A DNA stretch of 41,579 nt from the NCBI GenBank assembly GCA_018433945.1, contig JAHDQF010000059.1, positions 1-41,579 of the forward strand, written 5' to 3'. The notes beneath the pieces are model-generated. The model worked only from the letters and a program-made list of their open reading frames with translations. It made no database searches and had not been told where the DNA came from. The position numbers and the translations under genes are program-made. Below, in pieces: positions 8,641 to 16,527 of the stretch (position 1 is its first letter; the number at the start of each line of letters is the position of its first letter). The stretch comes from Proteiniphilum sp. GTDB taxonomy: Bacteria; Bacteroidota; Bacteroidia; Bacteroidales; Dysgonomonadaceae.

Positions 8641-9951
8641 ATGAAGTTTCTGAACGTACTCTTATTGCTGACGCTATCCGTCATTCATTTGAATGCCCAG
8701 ACAAATCAGGTGGGGGAGCTCATTGAAAGTTATCGTTACCGTGAGGCTATCCGACTGCTCGAAGAAGCTCCGCAAAGCATGGAGAATATGCTGTTAATGG
8801 CAGACTGCTATCAGCAGATCAACGACTATGCTCCTGCCCTGCGTATCCTGGACTCATTGTCGATGCAGTATCCCGGCAACAGGGACATATTGCTGGCAGG
8901 GGCAGAGTGTGCCTACCAGAGTGGCGATTCTGAACTGTCACTCAGCTACTGGAAAAAGATAAATGAACACGCACCCGGCAACCTTTATTTGCAGACCAGA
9001 CTGGCAGTGGCATATTACCGGGCAGGGGACTGGCATGGAACCATCAGGGCTTCTGAAGAGGTCTTCAGAGAGGATTCCGTTCCCATGTTGCTGCGGATGA
9101 CCGGGGATGCCCATATCCGCCTGAATGACGGGATAGGGCTGCTCTATTATGTGAAAGCCATTGAAAAGGATCCTGCCGACCATCTGGCACTGCGGAACCT
9201 GTGCGATTTTTACTATTCCCTGCAAATGTATGATACCGTCGTCACACTCACCGACCGGTATCTTTCGGAGGTCGATCCTGACCGTAAGTCCATCGGGCAA
9301 CTGAACGGGATGGCCCATTATTCCTCCGGAAACTACCGGCAGGCAATCCAACGTCTGCAGCATAATGTGGAGCTGGGTGACTCAACCTATACAACCACCT
9401 ATTTTCTGGGGATGAGTTATTATGCATCCAAACTTTACTTTGATGCTACAAAATGGTTGGAGATTGCTTACGGACAGGCGGTACCGGAACCCGACGTCAG
9501 CCTGCTTTATTACTACGGTACGTCTCTCTCCAGAACATACGACCGCAAAAAAGGAATACAGATACTTGATGAGGGAGTAAATAAGATTGAAAAACTGCAG
9601 GAGATGCTTTTCGATTTCGAGATATCTCTGGCCGATGCCCATCACCGTTCAAAACAGCTTTCAAAAGCCATCAGTTATTATCAGTCGGCTTTCAGGAGGA
9701 GCCCCGAGACTCATTCCATCCTGTATAACATTGCTTCTATTTATGATGAGATGGAAGACGCGGAGGAGGGTGCGCTGACCTATTACGAGCGTTTTCTAAA
9801 GACTGCACCCGGACATTTGAACGTAAATGGTGACCCTATTCCGCAAAGTGAGTTGAAAAAACTCACTACCAGCGAGCTATACTATCGAGCTGCTGCCCAG
9901 AGAGTGGAGGAACTGCGAAGAGCCCGTTTCTTTGATCAGAAAAAGAAGTGA
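8641..9951 (+). CDS. Exported TPR-repeat protein
   Basis: About 436 residues. The frame is open from 8587, overlapping the sensor gene by 20 nt, but the ATG at 8641 gives a clean signal peptide (MKFLNVLLLLTLSVIHLNAQ), so that start is preferred. The rest is a chain of TPR-like helical repeats, for example NMLLMADCYQQINDYAPALR and NGMAHYSSGNYRQAIQRLQ, ending in a charged helix. It is predicted to be periplasmic and to act as a protein-interaction scaffold. It probably belongs to the same transcription unit as the BlaI/BlaR-like pair, but its partner is unknown. Confidence 0.75.
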   Translation: MKFLNVLLLLTLSVIHLNAQTNQVGELIESYRYREAIRLLEEAPQSMENMLLMADCYQQINDYAPALRILDSLSMQYPGNRDILLAGAECAYQSGDSELSLSYWKKINEHAPGNLYLQTRLAVAYYRAGDWHGTIRASEEVFREDSVPMLLRMTGDAHIRLNDGIGLLYYVKAIEKDPADHLALRNLCDFYYSLQMYDTVVTLTDRYLSEVDPDRKSIGQLNGMAHYSSGNYRQAIQRLQHNVELGDSTYTTTYFLGMSYYASKLYFDATKWLEIAYGQAVPEPDVSLLYYYGTSLSRTYDRKKGIQILDEGVNKIEKLQEMLFDFEISLADAHHRSKQLSKAISYYQSAFRRSPETHSILYNIASIYDEMEDAEEGALTYYERFLKTAPGHLNVNGDPIPQSELKKLTTSELYYRAAAQRVEELRRARFFDQKKK

Positions 9952-9961
9952 ACGGTCTGAA

Positions 9962-10156
9962 TCAATTGAACAGGTCGTCAATGCCTTCGCTGTTTACCGG
10001 TGGAACGCTGTCACGGTAGAAGTCGGGAGAATAACGGGTTGAATTACGGCAGGGATCAAAATTGGCAGGAATATCAAATGTGCCTTCAGCGGTATAATTC
10101 AATTCCGGATCGGCATAAATTTTTTGGCAAAAGATGCCGTGGATGGGGAGCGCCAT
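9962..10156 (-). pseudogene. C-terminal remnant of an unidentified gene
   Basis: On the minus strand a 64-codon frame ends AEGTFDIPANFDPCRNSTRY, then SPDFYRDSVPPVNSEGIDDLFN. The wording looks like a genuine protein C-terminus rather than an antisense shadow, and the plus-strand reading of the same stretch is poor in hydrophobic or motif content. An in-frame stop lies 21 nt or so upstream of its ATG, so the 5' part is gone. I do not recognise the family. Confidence 0.35.
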
Positions 10157-10189
10157 GCTGGCTCTCTGATGGCGAATTTACGGAGAAGA

Positions 10190-10938
10190 AATGTCTCCGC
10201 AGCGAGGGGATGCTGTCGGAATACAGGCATACCACGGGCTATCTGTTTTTCAACTACAAAAACCCGTTTACCACGTTGTTCACGTCCGTACAGTTCACCT
10301 ACAACAACACGTGGAGAAATACGCTTTACGACGTGACCTACGACGACGTTTTAAGCAGCAGCACCGGCATACTCCACCCTAACACCTCCCACAACGTCGG
10401 CATCAACTATTCGCTCGGGAAAAGTATCGGCGCCATCAATTCAGGAGTGAAGGTTTTTGCCGGATACAACAAAAATCTCGCAGTCGCAATGAGCCAGGGA
10501 GTAATATCCGATTGCACATCAGATAGTTATTTCATATCTCCGTATATCATCACCGACGTCAACCGGAAAGTGATTTTTAAATACAGCGCCTCTTACCGCT
10601 ATAGCCTGAATAAAATACGAAATAGCAAAATGGATCGGGTAAATTATTTTACGCAGGATATCTCTGCGACTTTCATTCCCGTTAAGAAACTGACTTTTAC
10701 CGTTTCATTCAATCACTATTTCAACGATATGATTGAGTCGTCGGCGCGTTCGTCGTGGTTTGGGAACGTGGGGGCAAGATACAAGATGAAAGATGTGGAT
10801 TTGATGCTCAACTGGACAAATATCTTCAATACCCGTCAATTCGTAACCTACTCCTATAACGATATCAGCAGCTATTATTCGGTATATGGCTTGCGCCCTG
10901 CGGAAGTGTTGCTAAGGGTGAGATTCAAGATATTATGA
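10190..10938 (+). pseudogene. 5'-truncated outer-membrane beta-barrel receptor
   Basis: The open frame runs from 10000, but barrel-like sequence begins only near 10190. From there the frame shows alternating amphipathic strands (TGYLFFNYKNPFTTLFTSVQ, then FTYNNTWRNTLYDVTYDDV). It ends in a C-terminal strand with LNWTNIFNTRQFVTYSY and LLRVRFKIL, typical of TonB-dependent receptor-like barrels of Bacteroidetes. The plug domain, signal peptide and most of the barrel (normally 700-900 residues in total) are missing. The first 60 codons are antisense to another remnant. This is probably a decayed gene left by a rearrangement. Confidence 0.7.
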
Positions 10939-10964
10939 TGCATGCAAGAACGCAAGGGAATAAG

Positions 10965-11240
10965 TTATTGTTTGAATAGTTCCGAATGACTACCAATTCT
11001 AAGAAGTTCAATTATATCATTATCATCATCAAACCATATGAGTAGAAAATCTTCCTCAATATGGCATTCCATACAGCCTTTTAAGTTTCCTTTGAGCATA
11101 TGAGGTCTTAGTTCTGACGGCAATTTTTCCTCATTCTCAAGCATTCTTACAACTTCCAGTAGTTTAATAATTTTTTTGTGTTGATTCCGGTATTTTTTGA
11201 AGTCCTTTTTATATTGCGTGCTGTAGTATACTCTTTTCAT
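10965..11240 (-). CDS. YafQ/RelE-family mRNA interferase toxin
   Basis: 91 residues from ATG 11240. A TTG nine bases upstream is possible, but the ATG overlaps the antitoxin stop as TAATG. The C-terminal half has the YafQ signature: CMECHIEEDFLLIWFDDDND followed by LLRIGSHSELF, with the two conserved His residues. Such toxins cleave mRNA on the ribosome. It is the second gene of a two-gene toxin-antitoxin unit. Confidence 0.88.
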   Translation of the reverse strand: MKRVYYSTQYKKDFKKYRNQHKKIIKLLEVVRMLENEEKLPSELRPHMLKGNLKGCMECHIEEDFLLIWFDDDNDIIELLRIGSHSELFKQ

Positions 11241-11488
11241 TAATCGCAAGATTTTATAAAGGCATCCAAACTACTGGTATCAATCGTTCCGGCAATTTCT
11301 CCTGAACGTGCTTCTTCTAGTGCTTCTAAAGTAGTTTCGTTAGGTTCATTATAAACGCTCTCCATGAGAATACACTCTACATAATTACTTAGGCTTCTAT
11401 TTGTTTTTCTCGCTTCTTCTTTCAGTCTGTCAAGCAAGTGTACATTTAGTCTAAAAGCTGTTTGTCGTTTTTCTACTCTTGTTCCCAT
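11240..11488 (-). CDS. Ribbon-helix-helix-type antitoxin
   Basis: 82 residues. The N-terminal part, KRQTAFRLNVHLLDRLKEEA followed by RKTNRSLSNYVECIL, fits a ribbon-helix-helix DNA-binding fold. The C-terminal acidic half would wrap the toxin. It lies immediately upstream of, and overlapping by one base, the YafQ-like gene, so it should be the cognate antitoxin and autorepressor. Confidence 0.82.
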   Translation of the reverse strand: MGTRVEKRQTAFRLNVHLLDRLKEEARKTNRSLSNYVECILMESVYNEPNETTLEALEEARSGEIAGTIDTSSLDAFIKSCD

Positions 11489-11525
11489 AATTACATATTG
11501 TTATACAATTGTTTTCTTTGTATTA

Positions 11526-11557
11526 CAAAAGTATTATATATATACCATATATCCAAA
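11526..11557 (-). promoter_or_regulatory. Promoter of the toxin-antitoxin unit
   Basis: Read on the minus strand: TTTG (11557-11554), 20 nt, then TACTTTTG (11533-11526), a good Bacteroidetes promoter. The spacer is an A/T-alternating tract (ATATATGGTATATATATA) that is nearly self-complementary, a plausible operator for the antitoxin. Confidence 0.6.
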
Positions 11558-11750
11558 TTTAAGGGATATTTTGTAGATCAGGGGGAGCATATACAAATGA
11601 ATAAGACATGAATTTACGTCTGCTGAAACGTGAGTTAGAGGGTGCCGTTACGAAGGGAAGGAAAACTGTCGGAAGTCAATCTTCAAGAGCGAATGGAAGT
11701 GTAAGATATTATTCGCTTCCAGGTAATATTACCACATTATTGAGTTTCAT

Positions 11751-13304
11751 TCAAACAAACAGGATCCAATTACTGTTCTCCTGGTAATCTTCAATAACCG
11801 AAACTTTGTTGTCGGATGAAAAGCCGGCCATTCGTTTTGAAATATCTTGTTGCAGCAGGGTGATTGCTCCTTCTATCAAATCTTTTCGGAAACCTTTCTG
11901 CGCCAAATCCAATACTTGATTCATAGAGATGATGCGCCCGATCACTTGTCCTATTTCCACTGTCTTACGTTGGGACATCTCCATATCCAGATTGAAATTC
12001 ATCAGATCTTTCACATAATCTGCCGCTCTACCGATCAAGTCGTATCCTTTCATAAACAGGAAAACATTCTTCTCTTTGGCTCTTTTCATTAATTTCATCA
12101 ATCCTTCTGTGATTTGTGCATACAGGATATCATTTGAACCCTCGAAGATTTGAAAAGGACGACTATCCATTGTGGCGCGGCCGACAAGGTGATTCAGTTT
12201 GTAAGATTTTGCCCCTATCAACTGCATGGCCGATTGTGCGGCTTCCTGCATGAAGTCGGTAATCACACTTTTAACTGCGTTGGCTTCCAAACCATGTGGC
12301 GCCATATCCCTTTGGGTATTCAGTTTCTCGGTACTGTTCACACACATGGCCGTGCAAACAGTATAAGATGCCTGCAGTTTTGATAACCGGTTCTGTACCT
12401 GGTCGTAACGTAAAAGACTCCGGCCCCCGACAGAGCGCTGCCTGCAATGTGCCAGGGCCTCATCAAGCATTCGTTGAATGAATCCCATTCCCATTCCCGG
12501 AAATTGCATCCTGCTACTATGCAGCAAGTCAAGCATCATCTTTATTCCGGTGGTATGGGGTTTCAATTTGTGAGTGGCGGGAACCGCTAAATCGATGCGG
12601 TTTTTACCATAAGGAATTGCATATAACCCTAAGGTCTCGAATATCTCTTCAACTACAATTCCTTGCCCTGGTGCGCTGACATCAACCAGGAAAAAATCAA
12701 TATCACGCTGTAGGTCGCCTGTCTTACTTTGTCGCCGTGCTGTTATTAACCAGTATTCTGCCAAACCGGTCAATCCGGCCCAGTGTTTCGTTCCTTTCAA
12801 ATGATACTTACCCTCTTTTTCTGTGTACGAAGTTTGCATGTTCAATGCATCGCTGCCGAAGTCGGGTTCGGTGATCATGAGCCCACCCATGGCCTGCTCT
12901 TCTAAAAACCTTTTGAACACCGGCGCCTTCACTTCTTCTTGCCCATATTTGGCGAACGGCTGCAAAAACAATGCGGAATTTATGCCAAAGGTCAGGCATA
13001 GCGCCAATGATTCGTAGGATGTTGTTGCCAGCAATGCAAGAATTTCGTGTGTCAATGCACCACGACCGCCATACTCTTTTTTGATACAAACGGAGAGCGG
13101 ATTGACTGACATTATTTCTTGCAGGACAAAAGGTGGTAAACCTCGCTCAGTCCCCATCTGGTCGATATTGCCGCGATGATGAAAAACCAGGTCCATTTTG
13201 GTTTTTAAATCATTCATCAATTCTGCAAAAGGCCTCGTATTGCTTTTGGCGTTTTGATGAGAGGAGGATATATCGGATTGCGTGGAAGACATAAAGAAAA
13301 TCAT
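11751..13304 (-). CDS. Acyl-CoA dehydrogenase family protein
   Basis: 517-residue flavoprotein of the acyl-CoA dehydrogenase family, which forms the 2,3-enoyl-CoA and passes electrons to ETF. Visible signatures are MITEPDFGSDALNMQTSYTE (substrate/FAD binding), YHLKGTKHWAGLTGLAEY, and FQIFEGSNDILYAQITEGL near residue 400, where the Glu of EGSND occupies the usual catalytic-base position. A C-terminal helical extension follows. ATG 13304 or 13292 could be the start. No etfA/etfB or CoA-ligase gene is adjacent, so the substrate cannot be inferred. Confidence 0.88.
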   Translation of the reverse strand: MIFFMSSTQSDISSSHQNAKSNTRPFAELMNDLKTKMDLVFHHRGNIDQMGTERGLPPFVLQEIMSVNPLSVCIKKEYGGRGALTHEILALLATTSYESLALCLTFGINSALFLQPFAKYGQEEVKAPVFKRFLEEQAMGGLMITEPDFGSDALNMQTSYTEKEGKYHLKGTKHWAGLTGLAEYWLITARRQSKTGDLQRDIDFFLVDVSAPGQGIVVEEIFETLGLYAIPYGKNRIDLAVPATHKLKPHTTGIKMMLDLLHSSRMQFPGMGMGFIQRMLDEALAHCRQRSVGGRSLLRYDQVQNRLSKLQASYTVCTAMCVNSTEKLNTQRDMAPHGLEANAVKSVITDFMQEAAQSAMQLIGAKSYKLNHLVGRATMDSRPFQIFEGSNDILYAQITEGLMKLMKRAKEKNVFLFMKGYDLIGRAADYVKDLMNFNLDMEMSQRKTVEIGQVIGRIISMNQVLDLAQKGFRKDLIEGAITLLQQDISKRMAGFSSDNKVSVIEDYQENSNWILFV

Positions 13305-13400
13305 TTAAATAGTATTTTTAATCAGCAGCAACCAGCTAAAATATTTAAACAATTTCTCATGAATAAAGTTGAGAGGGTAGGCCAGGGCAGTTACAAAACT

Positions 13401-13550
13401 TTTTGTATATTTGCGTTAGATTAAAACAGCCAGAGATGACAACACGGGAAGAATATATAAGGTTGCTGGGGCAATTCGTTTCAGAATATGGTGCAGAATA
13501 TGGAATTTCTCGCATTGGTATTTTTGGTTCGGTAGCACGCGGCCAGCAAA
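13401..13550 (+). repeat. Direct repeat copy 1 (MNT promoter and gene start)
   Basis: These 150 nt align without gaps to 15170-15319 with about 13 differences (roughly 91% identity). They comprise a TATATTTG -7 box (13406-13413), the 5' leader, and the first 38 codons of the intact MNT gene. Most coding differences are synonymous. Confidence 0.9.
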
Positions 13551-13729
13551 CAGAAGATAGTGATGTGGATGTTCTAATCGAGGCTCCTGTGCTTGATTTG
13601 CTGTCACTTATAGCCATAAAGCGTCGACTGGAAGAGATATTAGGTTCGCCGGTCGATCTGGTGCGCAAAACTCAATATATGCCCCCACAGTTTAGGAATA
13701 GGGTTGAGAAGGAGGTTATCTATGTATGA
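13436..13729 (+). CDS. MntA-like nucleotidyltransferase (antitoxin of HepT/MntA pair)
   Basis: 97 residues from ATG 13436; the open frame extends to a TTG at 13403, but that lies inside the -7 promoter box. It has a minimal nucleotidyltransferase fold with GSVARGQQTEDSDVDVLI, i.e. the GS-X10-DXD active-site motif (Gly31, Ser32, Asp43, Asp45). In characterised HepT/MntA modules the MNT protein neutralises the HEPN RNase by adding AMP to a Tyr. Its stop overlaps the start of the downstream HEPN gene by 8 nt. Confidence 0.88.
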   Translation: MTTREEYIRLLGQFVSEYGAEYGISRIGIFGSVARGQQTEDSDVDVLIEAPVLDLLSLIAIKRRLEEILGSPVDLVRKTQYMPPQFRNRVEKEVIYV

Positions 13730-14114
13730 TTGGGTACTCATAATGAGTGGGTTACACAACATCGAAAAATCACTACTGCATATACTTGATCGCACTTCGT
13801 GGATTAAAACTGTTGATGATTTTTTAAAAACTCCGGCAGGAGTGGATGCTCTTGATATTGCTGCAATAAGACTTATGGCTGTGGGGGAAGAAATCAAAAA
13901 GATCGAAAAGAGAAGTGGTGGGGAATTATTGTCTCGGTATCCTGAAATTGAATGGAGAGACATCATGGGATTTCGGGATTTTATTGCCCATGCCTATTTT
14001 CATATCGATGCATCGGTGGTTTTTGACACTGTACAGAATAACATTCGCCCATTGTTGACAACAATACAGCAAATAATTGCCGATTTGGAAAAACAAGAAC
14101 ACGACGAAGATTAA
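13722..14114 (+). CDS. HepT-like HEPN-domain toxin
   Basis: 130 residues from ATG 13722, which is preceded by an unusually clear AAGGAGG ribosome-binding site for this organism. The HEPN RNase motif R-X4-H-X-Y is present as RDFIAHAY (Arg85, His90, Tyr92). Together with the overlapping MNT gene this forms a HepT/MntA toxin-antitoxin module; Tyr92 would be the AMPylated residue by analogy with characterised HepT proteins. Confidence 0.88.
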   Translation: MYDWVLIMSGLHNIEKSLLHILDRTSWIKTVDDFLKTPAGVDALDIAAIRLMAVGEEIKKIEKRSGGELLSRYPEIEWRDIMGFRDFIAHAYFHIDASVVFDTVQNNIRPLLTTIQQIIADLEKQEHDED

Positions 14115-14117
14115 AAT

Positions 14118-14294
14118 ATGGATGTGCAAAAGATTATTGAAGATAATATGGACAAGATTAAGACATTATGCACAATGTATAATGTTAAGTCCTTGTTTGC
14201 ATTTGGATCTGTGTGTACTGATAAATTCAATGACCAAAGTGATATAGACTTATTGATTGCTTTCAATTACATGGATTATGGTGATTCAGTTTAA
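14118..14294 (+). pseudogene. Truncated second MNT nucleotidyltransferase
   Basis: A 58-codon frame starting three bases after the hepT stop: DNMDKIKTLCTMYNVKSLFA, then FGSVCTDKFNDQSDIDLLI, a complete GS-X10-DXD motif. The frame stops soon afterwards (MDYGDSV), well short of the about 95-110 residues of an MNT domain. It is divergent in sequence from the MNT gene at 13436, so it is a different family member that lost its 3' half. Confidence 0.7.
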
Positions 14295-14300
14295 ATATCC

Positions 14301-14378
14301 AATTCTATGAGACGACTTCAACATTACCGGAAAATCCAAAATTCTATGAGGCGACTTGAAACACTACCCTTATTGATT
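14301..14378 (+). repeat. Imperfect 39-bp tandem duplication at an N-terminus
   Basis: AATTCTATGAGACGACTT at 14301 recurs as AATTCTATGAGGCGACTT at 14340, exactly 39 bp (13 codons) later, with similarity continuing into the next bases. It duplicates the start codon region of the following gene and gives two in-frame ATGs, at 14307 and 14346. Confidence 0.7.
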
Positions 14379-15134
14379 TTACTGCTGACTTTTGTAACAG
14401 CTCTATCCGCACAGGAGAACAAAGAAAACCGCTACACGTTCCTGCTTACCGGGGCATCCTTCGCATCGCCCAACAACGGGTGGTTTGAAGTGGGTTGCGA
14501 ATTGACAGGGGCTGTTCCGCTGAACCGTGCTATCGGAGGCGAGGCCATTGCCGATGCTGCCAACCGGATGGCGGAAGGGACGCTCTACTCAAAAGAGGAA
14601 CTGGAGGAGATTGACGCGCTGGTGATCATGCAGGTACACGACAAGGATGTGTACGATGAATCGCAGTTGCAAACGAAATATACCGACTACAAAACCCCTT
14701 TCGACCGCAGCAATTATGCTGCCGCATTTGATTATGTGATCAAACGTTACCTCACGGAGTGCTATAACCTGAAATTTGATGAAAATTCCAAATACTACAA
14801 TACCCGCATGGGCAAACCGGCGGTGGTGGTGCTCTGTACCGACTGGCACGACGGGCGGGTGACCTACAACACTTCGGTGCGCAGGCTGGGCGAAAAATGG
14901 GGATTTCCGGTGGTGGAATTCGACAGATATATCGGATTTTCCAGGAATGCGGTGCATCCCGTGACGGGCGGACAGGTGAGTCGTTTGTTTACCGTTGACG
15001 AGCAGGAGATTGCCGGAGAGACTTACGGCTGGCATCCCGAAAACGGACAGGAGAAATATATCCAGCGCCGGATGGCCGCCATCTTTGCAGATACCATGCG
15101 GAGGATCTTTCCGGTAAAAGATTGCAAAATGTGA
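14346..15134 (+). CDS. Exported SGNH-hydrolase-like protein (DUF5040-type)
   Basis: 262 residues from ATG 14346, whose first residues form a signal peptide (MRRLETLPLLILLLTFVTAL, then SAQ). The ATG at 14307 would add 13 residues. The mature part begins with LLTGASFASPNNGWFEV and has an RAIGGEAIAD block, a DALVIMQVHDKDVY block and a late GWHPENGQEKYIQRRMA block. These are spaced like SGNH blocks I, II, III and V (Ser, Gly, Asn/His, His). I assign it to the DUF5040-like Bacteroidales family from memory. The substrate is unknown. Confidence 0.6.
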   Translation: MRRLETLPLLILLLTFVTALSAQENKENRYTFLLTGASFASPNNGWFEVGCELTGAVPLNRAIGGEAIADAANRMAEGTLYSKEELEEIDALVIMQVHDKDVYDESQLQTKYTDYKTPFDRSNYAAAFDYVIKRYLTECYNLKFDENSKYYNTRMGKPAVVVLCTDWHDGRVTYNTSVRRLGEKWGFPVVEFDRYIGFSRNAVHPVTGGQVSRLFTVDEQEIAGETYGWHPENGQEKYIQRRMAAIFADTMRRIFPVKDCKM

Positions 15135-15169
15135 CCTAAAAAAATAATATCGATTAATCGACAAATTGT

Positions 15170-15319
15170 TTTTGTATATTTGCGTTAGATTAAAGCTGCC
15201 AGATATGACAACACGTGAAGAATATATGAGGCTACTGGGGCAATTCGTTTCAGAATATGGTTCGGAATATGGAATTTCGCGCATCGGTATTTTTGGTTCT
15301 GTAGCACGCGGCCAACAAA
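15170..15319 (+). repeat. Direct repeat copy 2 (MNT promoter and gene start)
   Basis: Gapless 150-nt match to 13401-13550. It retains the TATATTTG -7 box (15175-15182) and leader. Identity ends abruptly after the codons for GQQ. Confidence 0.9.
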
Positions 15320-15339
15320 AAAATCCGGCTTTACAATGA
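15205..15339 (+). pseudogene. MNT nucleotidyltransferase remnant fused upstream of nif3-like gene
   Basis: 44 codons: MTTREEYMRLLGQFVSEYGS, then EYGISRIGIFGSVARGQQ, identical but for two residues (Ile8 to Met, Ala20 to Ser) to the first 38 residues of the intact MNT protein. Six unrelated residues and a stop follow. The DXD half of the active site is lost. Its TGA overlaps the ATG of the nif3-like gene (ATGA), so if transcribed it would deliver ribosomes to that gene. Confidence 0.85.
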
Positions 15340-16430
15340 GAATAAAAGAGATCATACAGACCATTGAACAACTCGCACCGCTACCGCTGCAGGAGGAGTA
15401 TGACAACAGCGGGCTGCAGGTGGGCGATCCGGGCAGGGAGGCTACAGGAGCACTGCTGGCTATCGACGTGACCGAAGAGGTGGTGGATGAGGCCATCGCA
15501 CTGGGATGCAACCTGGTTATCTCGCATCACCCCATTGCTTTTCGTCCTTTCCGTTCGCTTACCGGCAAGAGCTATGTGGAACGTTCCATGATAATGGCCA
15601 TCCGCAACGACATTGCACTCTATGCTGCTCATACCAACCTCGACAATGCCGGGGGTGGTGTGAACTACCGGTTGGCAGAAATGCTGGAGCTGCAGAATGT
15701 GAAGGTGCTTAGCCCAAAAGAGCAGGCACTGTTCAAGTTTGTCACCACTGTACCGGTGCATCATGCCGAGAGCGTGCGCAATGCACTCTTTAATGCCGGT
15801 GCCGGCCATATTGGCAATTACGACAGCTGCAGCTACAACCTGACCGGTGAGGGAACTTTCCGGCCGGGGGCAGGAACAAACCCTTTCGTGGGAGAGGCCG
15901 AGAAGCTTCACTTTGAACCCGAGGTGCGGATTGAAACCGTGGTGCCGGTGATGAAGAAAGAGGAGGTGCTGCGGGCCTTGCTGGCGGTGCATCCCTATGA
16001 GGAGCCGGTGTATGACTTCTATCCCATTGCCAACGAGTGGGGGCAGCACGGTGGTGGCGTGGTGGGGGTGCTGCCTGAACCGATGCCGGAGCAGGAGTTT
16101 CTCTATCAGCTGAAAGATCTTTTTAACCTGCCCACCATCCGTCATTCCAAAATTCGGGGAAAGGAGATACGCGACGTGGCCATCTGTGGGGGTGCCGGTG
16201 CCTTCCTCATACCCCGTGCAGTGGCTTATGGTGCCGATGCTTTTCTGACGGGTGAGGCAAAGTACAATGATTTTTATGATGTAGAGGGGAACATCCTCCT
16301 TGCAGTGGTAGGCCATTACGAGTCAGAAATCTGCACAAAAGATATTTTTTTCGACCTTCTTTCGAAAAAATTTCCTACCTTTGCGCTGCATAAATCGGCG
16401 TTCGACGTGAATCCGGTGAAGTACCTGTAA
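15336..16430 (+). CDS. Nif3-like dinuclear metal-centre protein (DUF34/YqfO type)
   Basis: 364 residues. The metal-ligand motifs of the Nif3 family are present: NLVISHHPIAF (about residue 62-72), YAAHTNLDNAGGGVNYRLAE, and the C-terminal GHYESEICTKDIFF. The roughly 100-residue PII-like insert (from KFVTTVPVHHAESVRNALFN to VHPYEEPVYDFYP) marks the long YqfO-type subfamily. These form hexamers with two metals per subunit; the name 'GTP cyclohydrolase type 2' in databases is weakly supported. Its promoter may derive from the MNT remnant upstream. Confidence 0.92.
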   Translation: MRIKEIIQTIEQLAPLPLQEEYDNSGLQVGDPGREATGALLAIDVTEEVVDEAIALGCNLVISHHPIAFRPFRSLTGKSYVERSMIMAIRNDIALYAAHTNLDNAGGGVNYRLAEMLELQNVKVLSPKEQALFKFVTTVPVHHAESVRNALFNAGAGHIGNYDSCSYNLTGEGTFRPGAGTNPFVGEAEKLHFEPEVRIETVVPVMKKEEVLRALLAVHPYEEPVYDFYPIANEWGQHGGGVVGVLPEPMPEQEFLYQLKDLFNLPTIRHSKIRGKEIRDVAICGGAGAFLIPRAVAYGADAFLTGEAKYNDFYDVEGNILLAVVGHYESEICTKDIFFDLLSKKFPTFALHKSAFDVNPVKYL

Positions 16431-16468
16431 CAGAAAGCGGTCCGACTTGTTCCCGCAATTACAGTGAA

Positions 16469-16516
16469 TGTGGTAACGAAACGATTTTTTTTCATCGTTT
16501 GGTTACTGCATTTTTT
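16469..16516 (+). terminator. Rho-independent terminator after the nif3-like gene
   Basis: GTAACGAAACGAT (16473-16485) pairs with ATCGTTTGGTTAC (16494-16506) with one G-G mismatch. The stem extends outward by G-U, G-C and A-T pairs to 16469/16510, then TTTTTT (16511-16516) follows. The U-rich apical loop is unusual. Confidence 0.75.
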
Positions 16517-16527
16517 CGTTACAGACA

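Noticed and set aside
10000..10938. Complete 312-residue protein
   Set aside because: The first 60 or so codons are antisense to another coding remnant and contain no signal peptide; only the C-terminal barrel part looks genuine.
11608..11787. 59-codon plus-strand frame upstream of the toxin-antitoxin unit
   Set aside because: Overlaps the 3' end of the acyl-CoA dehydrogenase gene, has no recognisable motif and no good promoter.
13403..13435. Upstream TTG start of the MNT gene
   Set aside because: It lies inside the TATATTTG promoter box; the ATG at 13436 matches the start shared with the duplicate copy.
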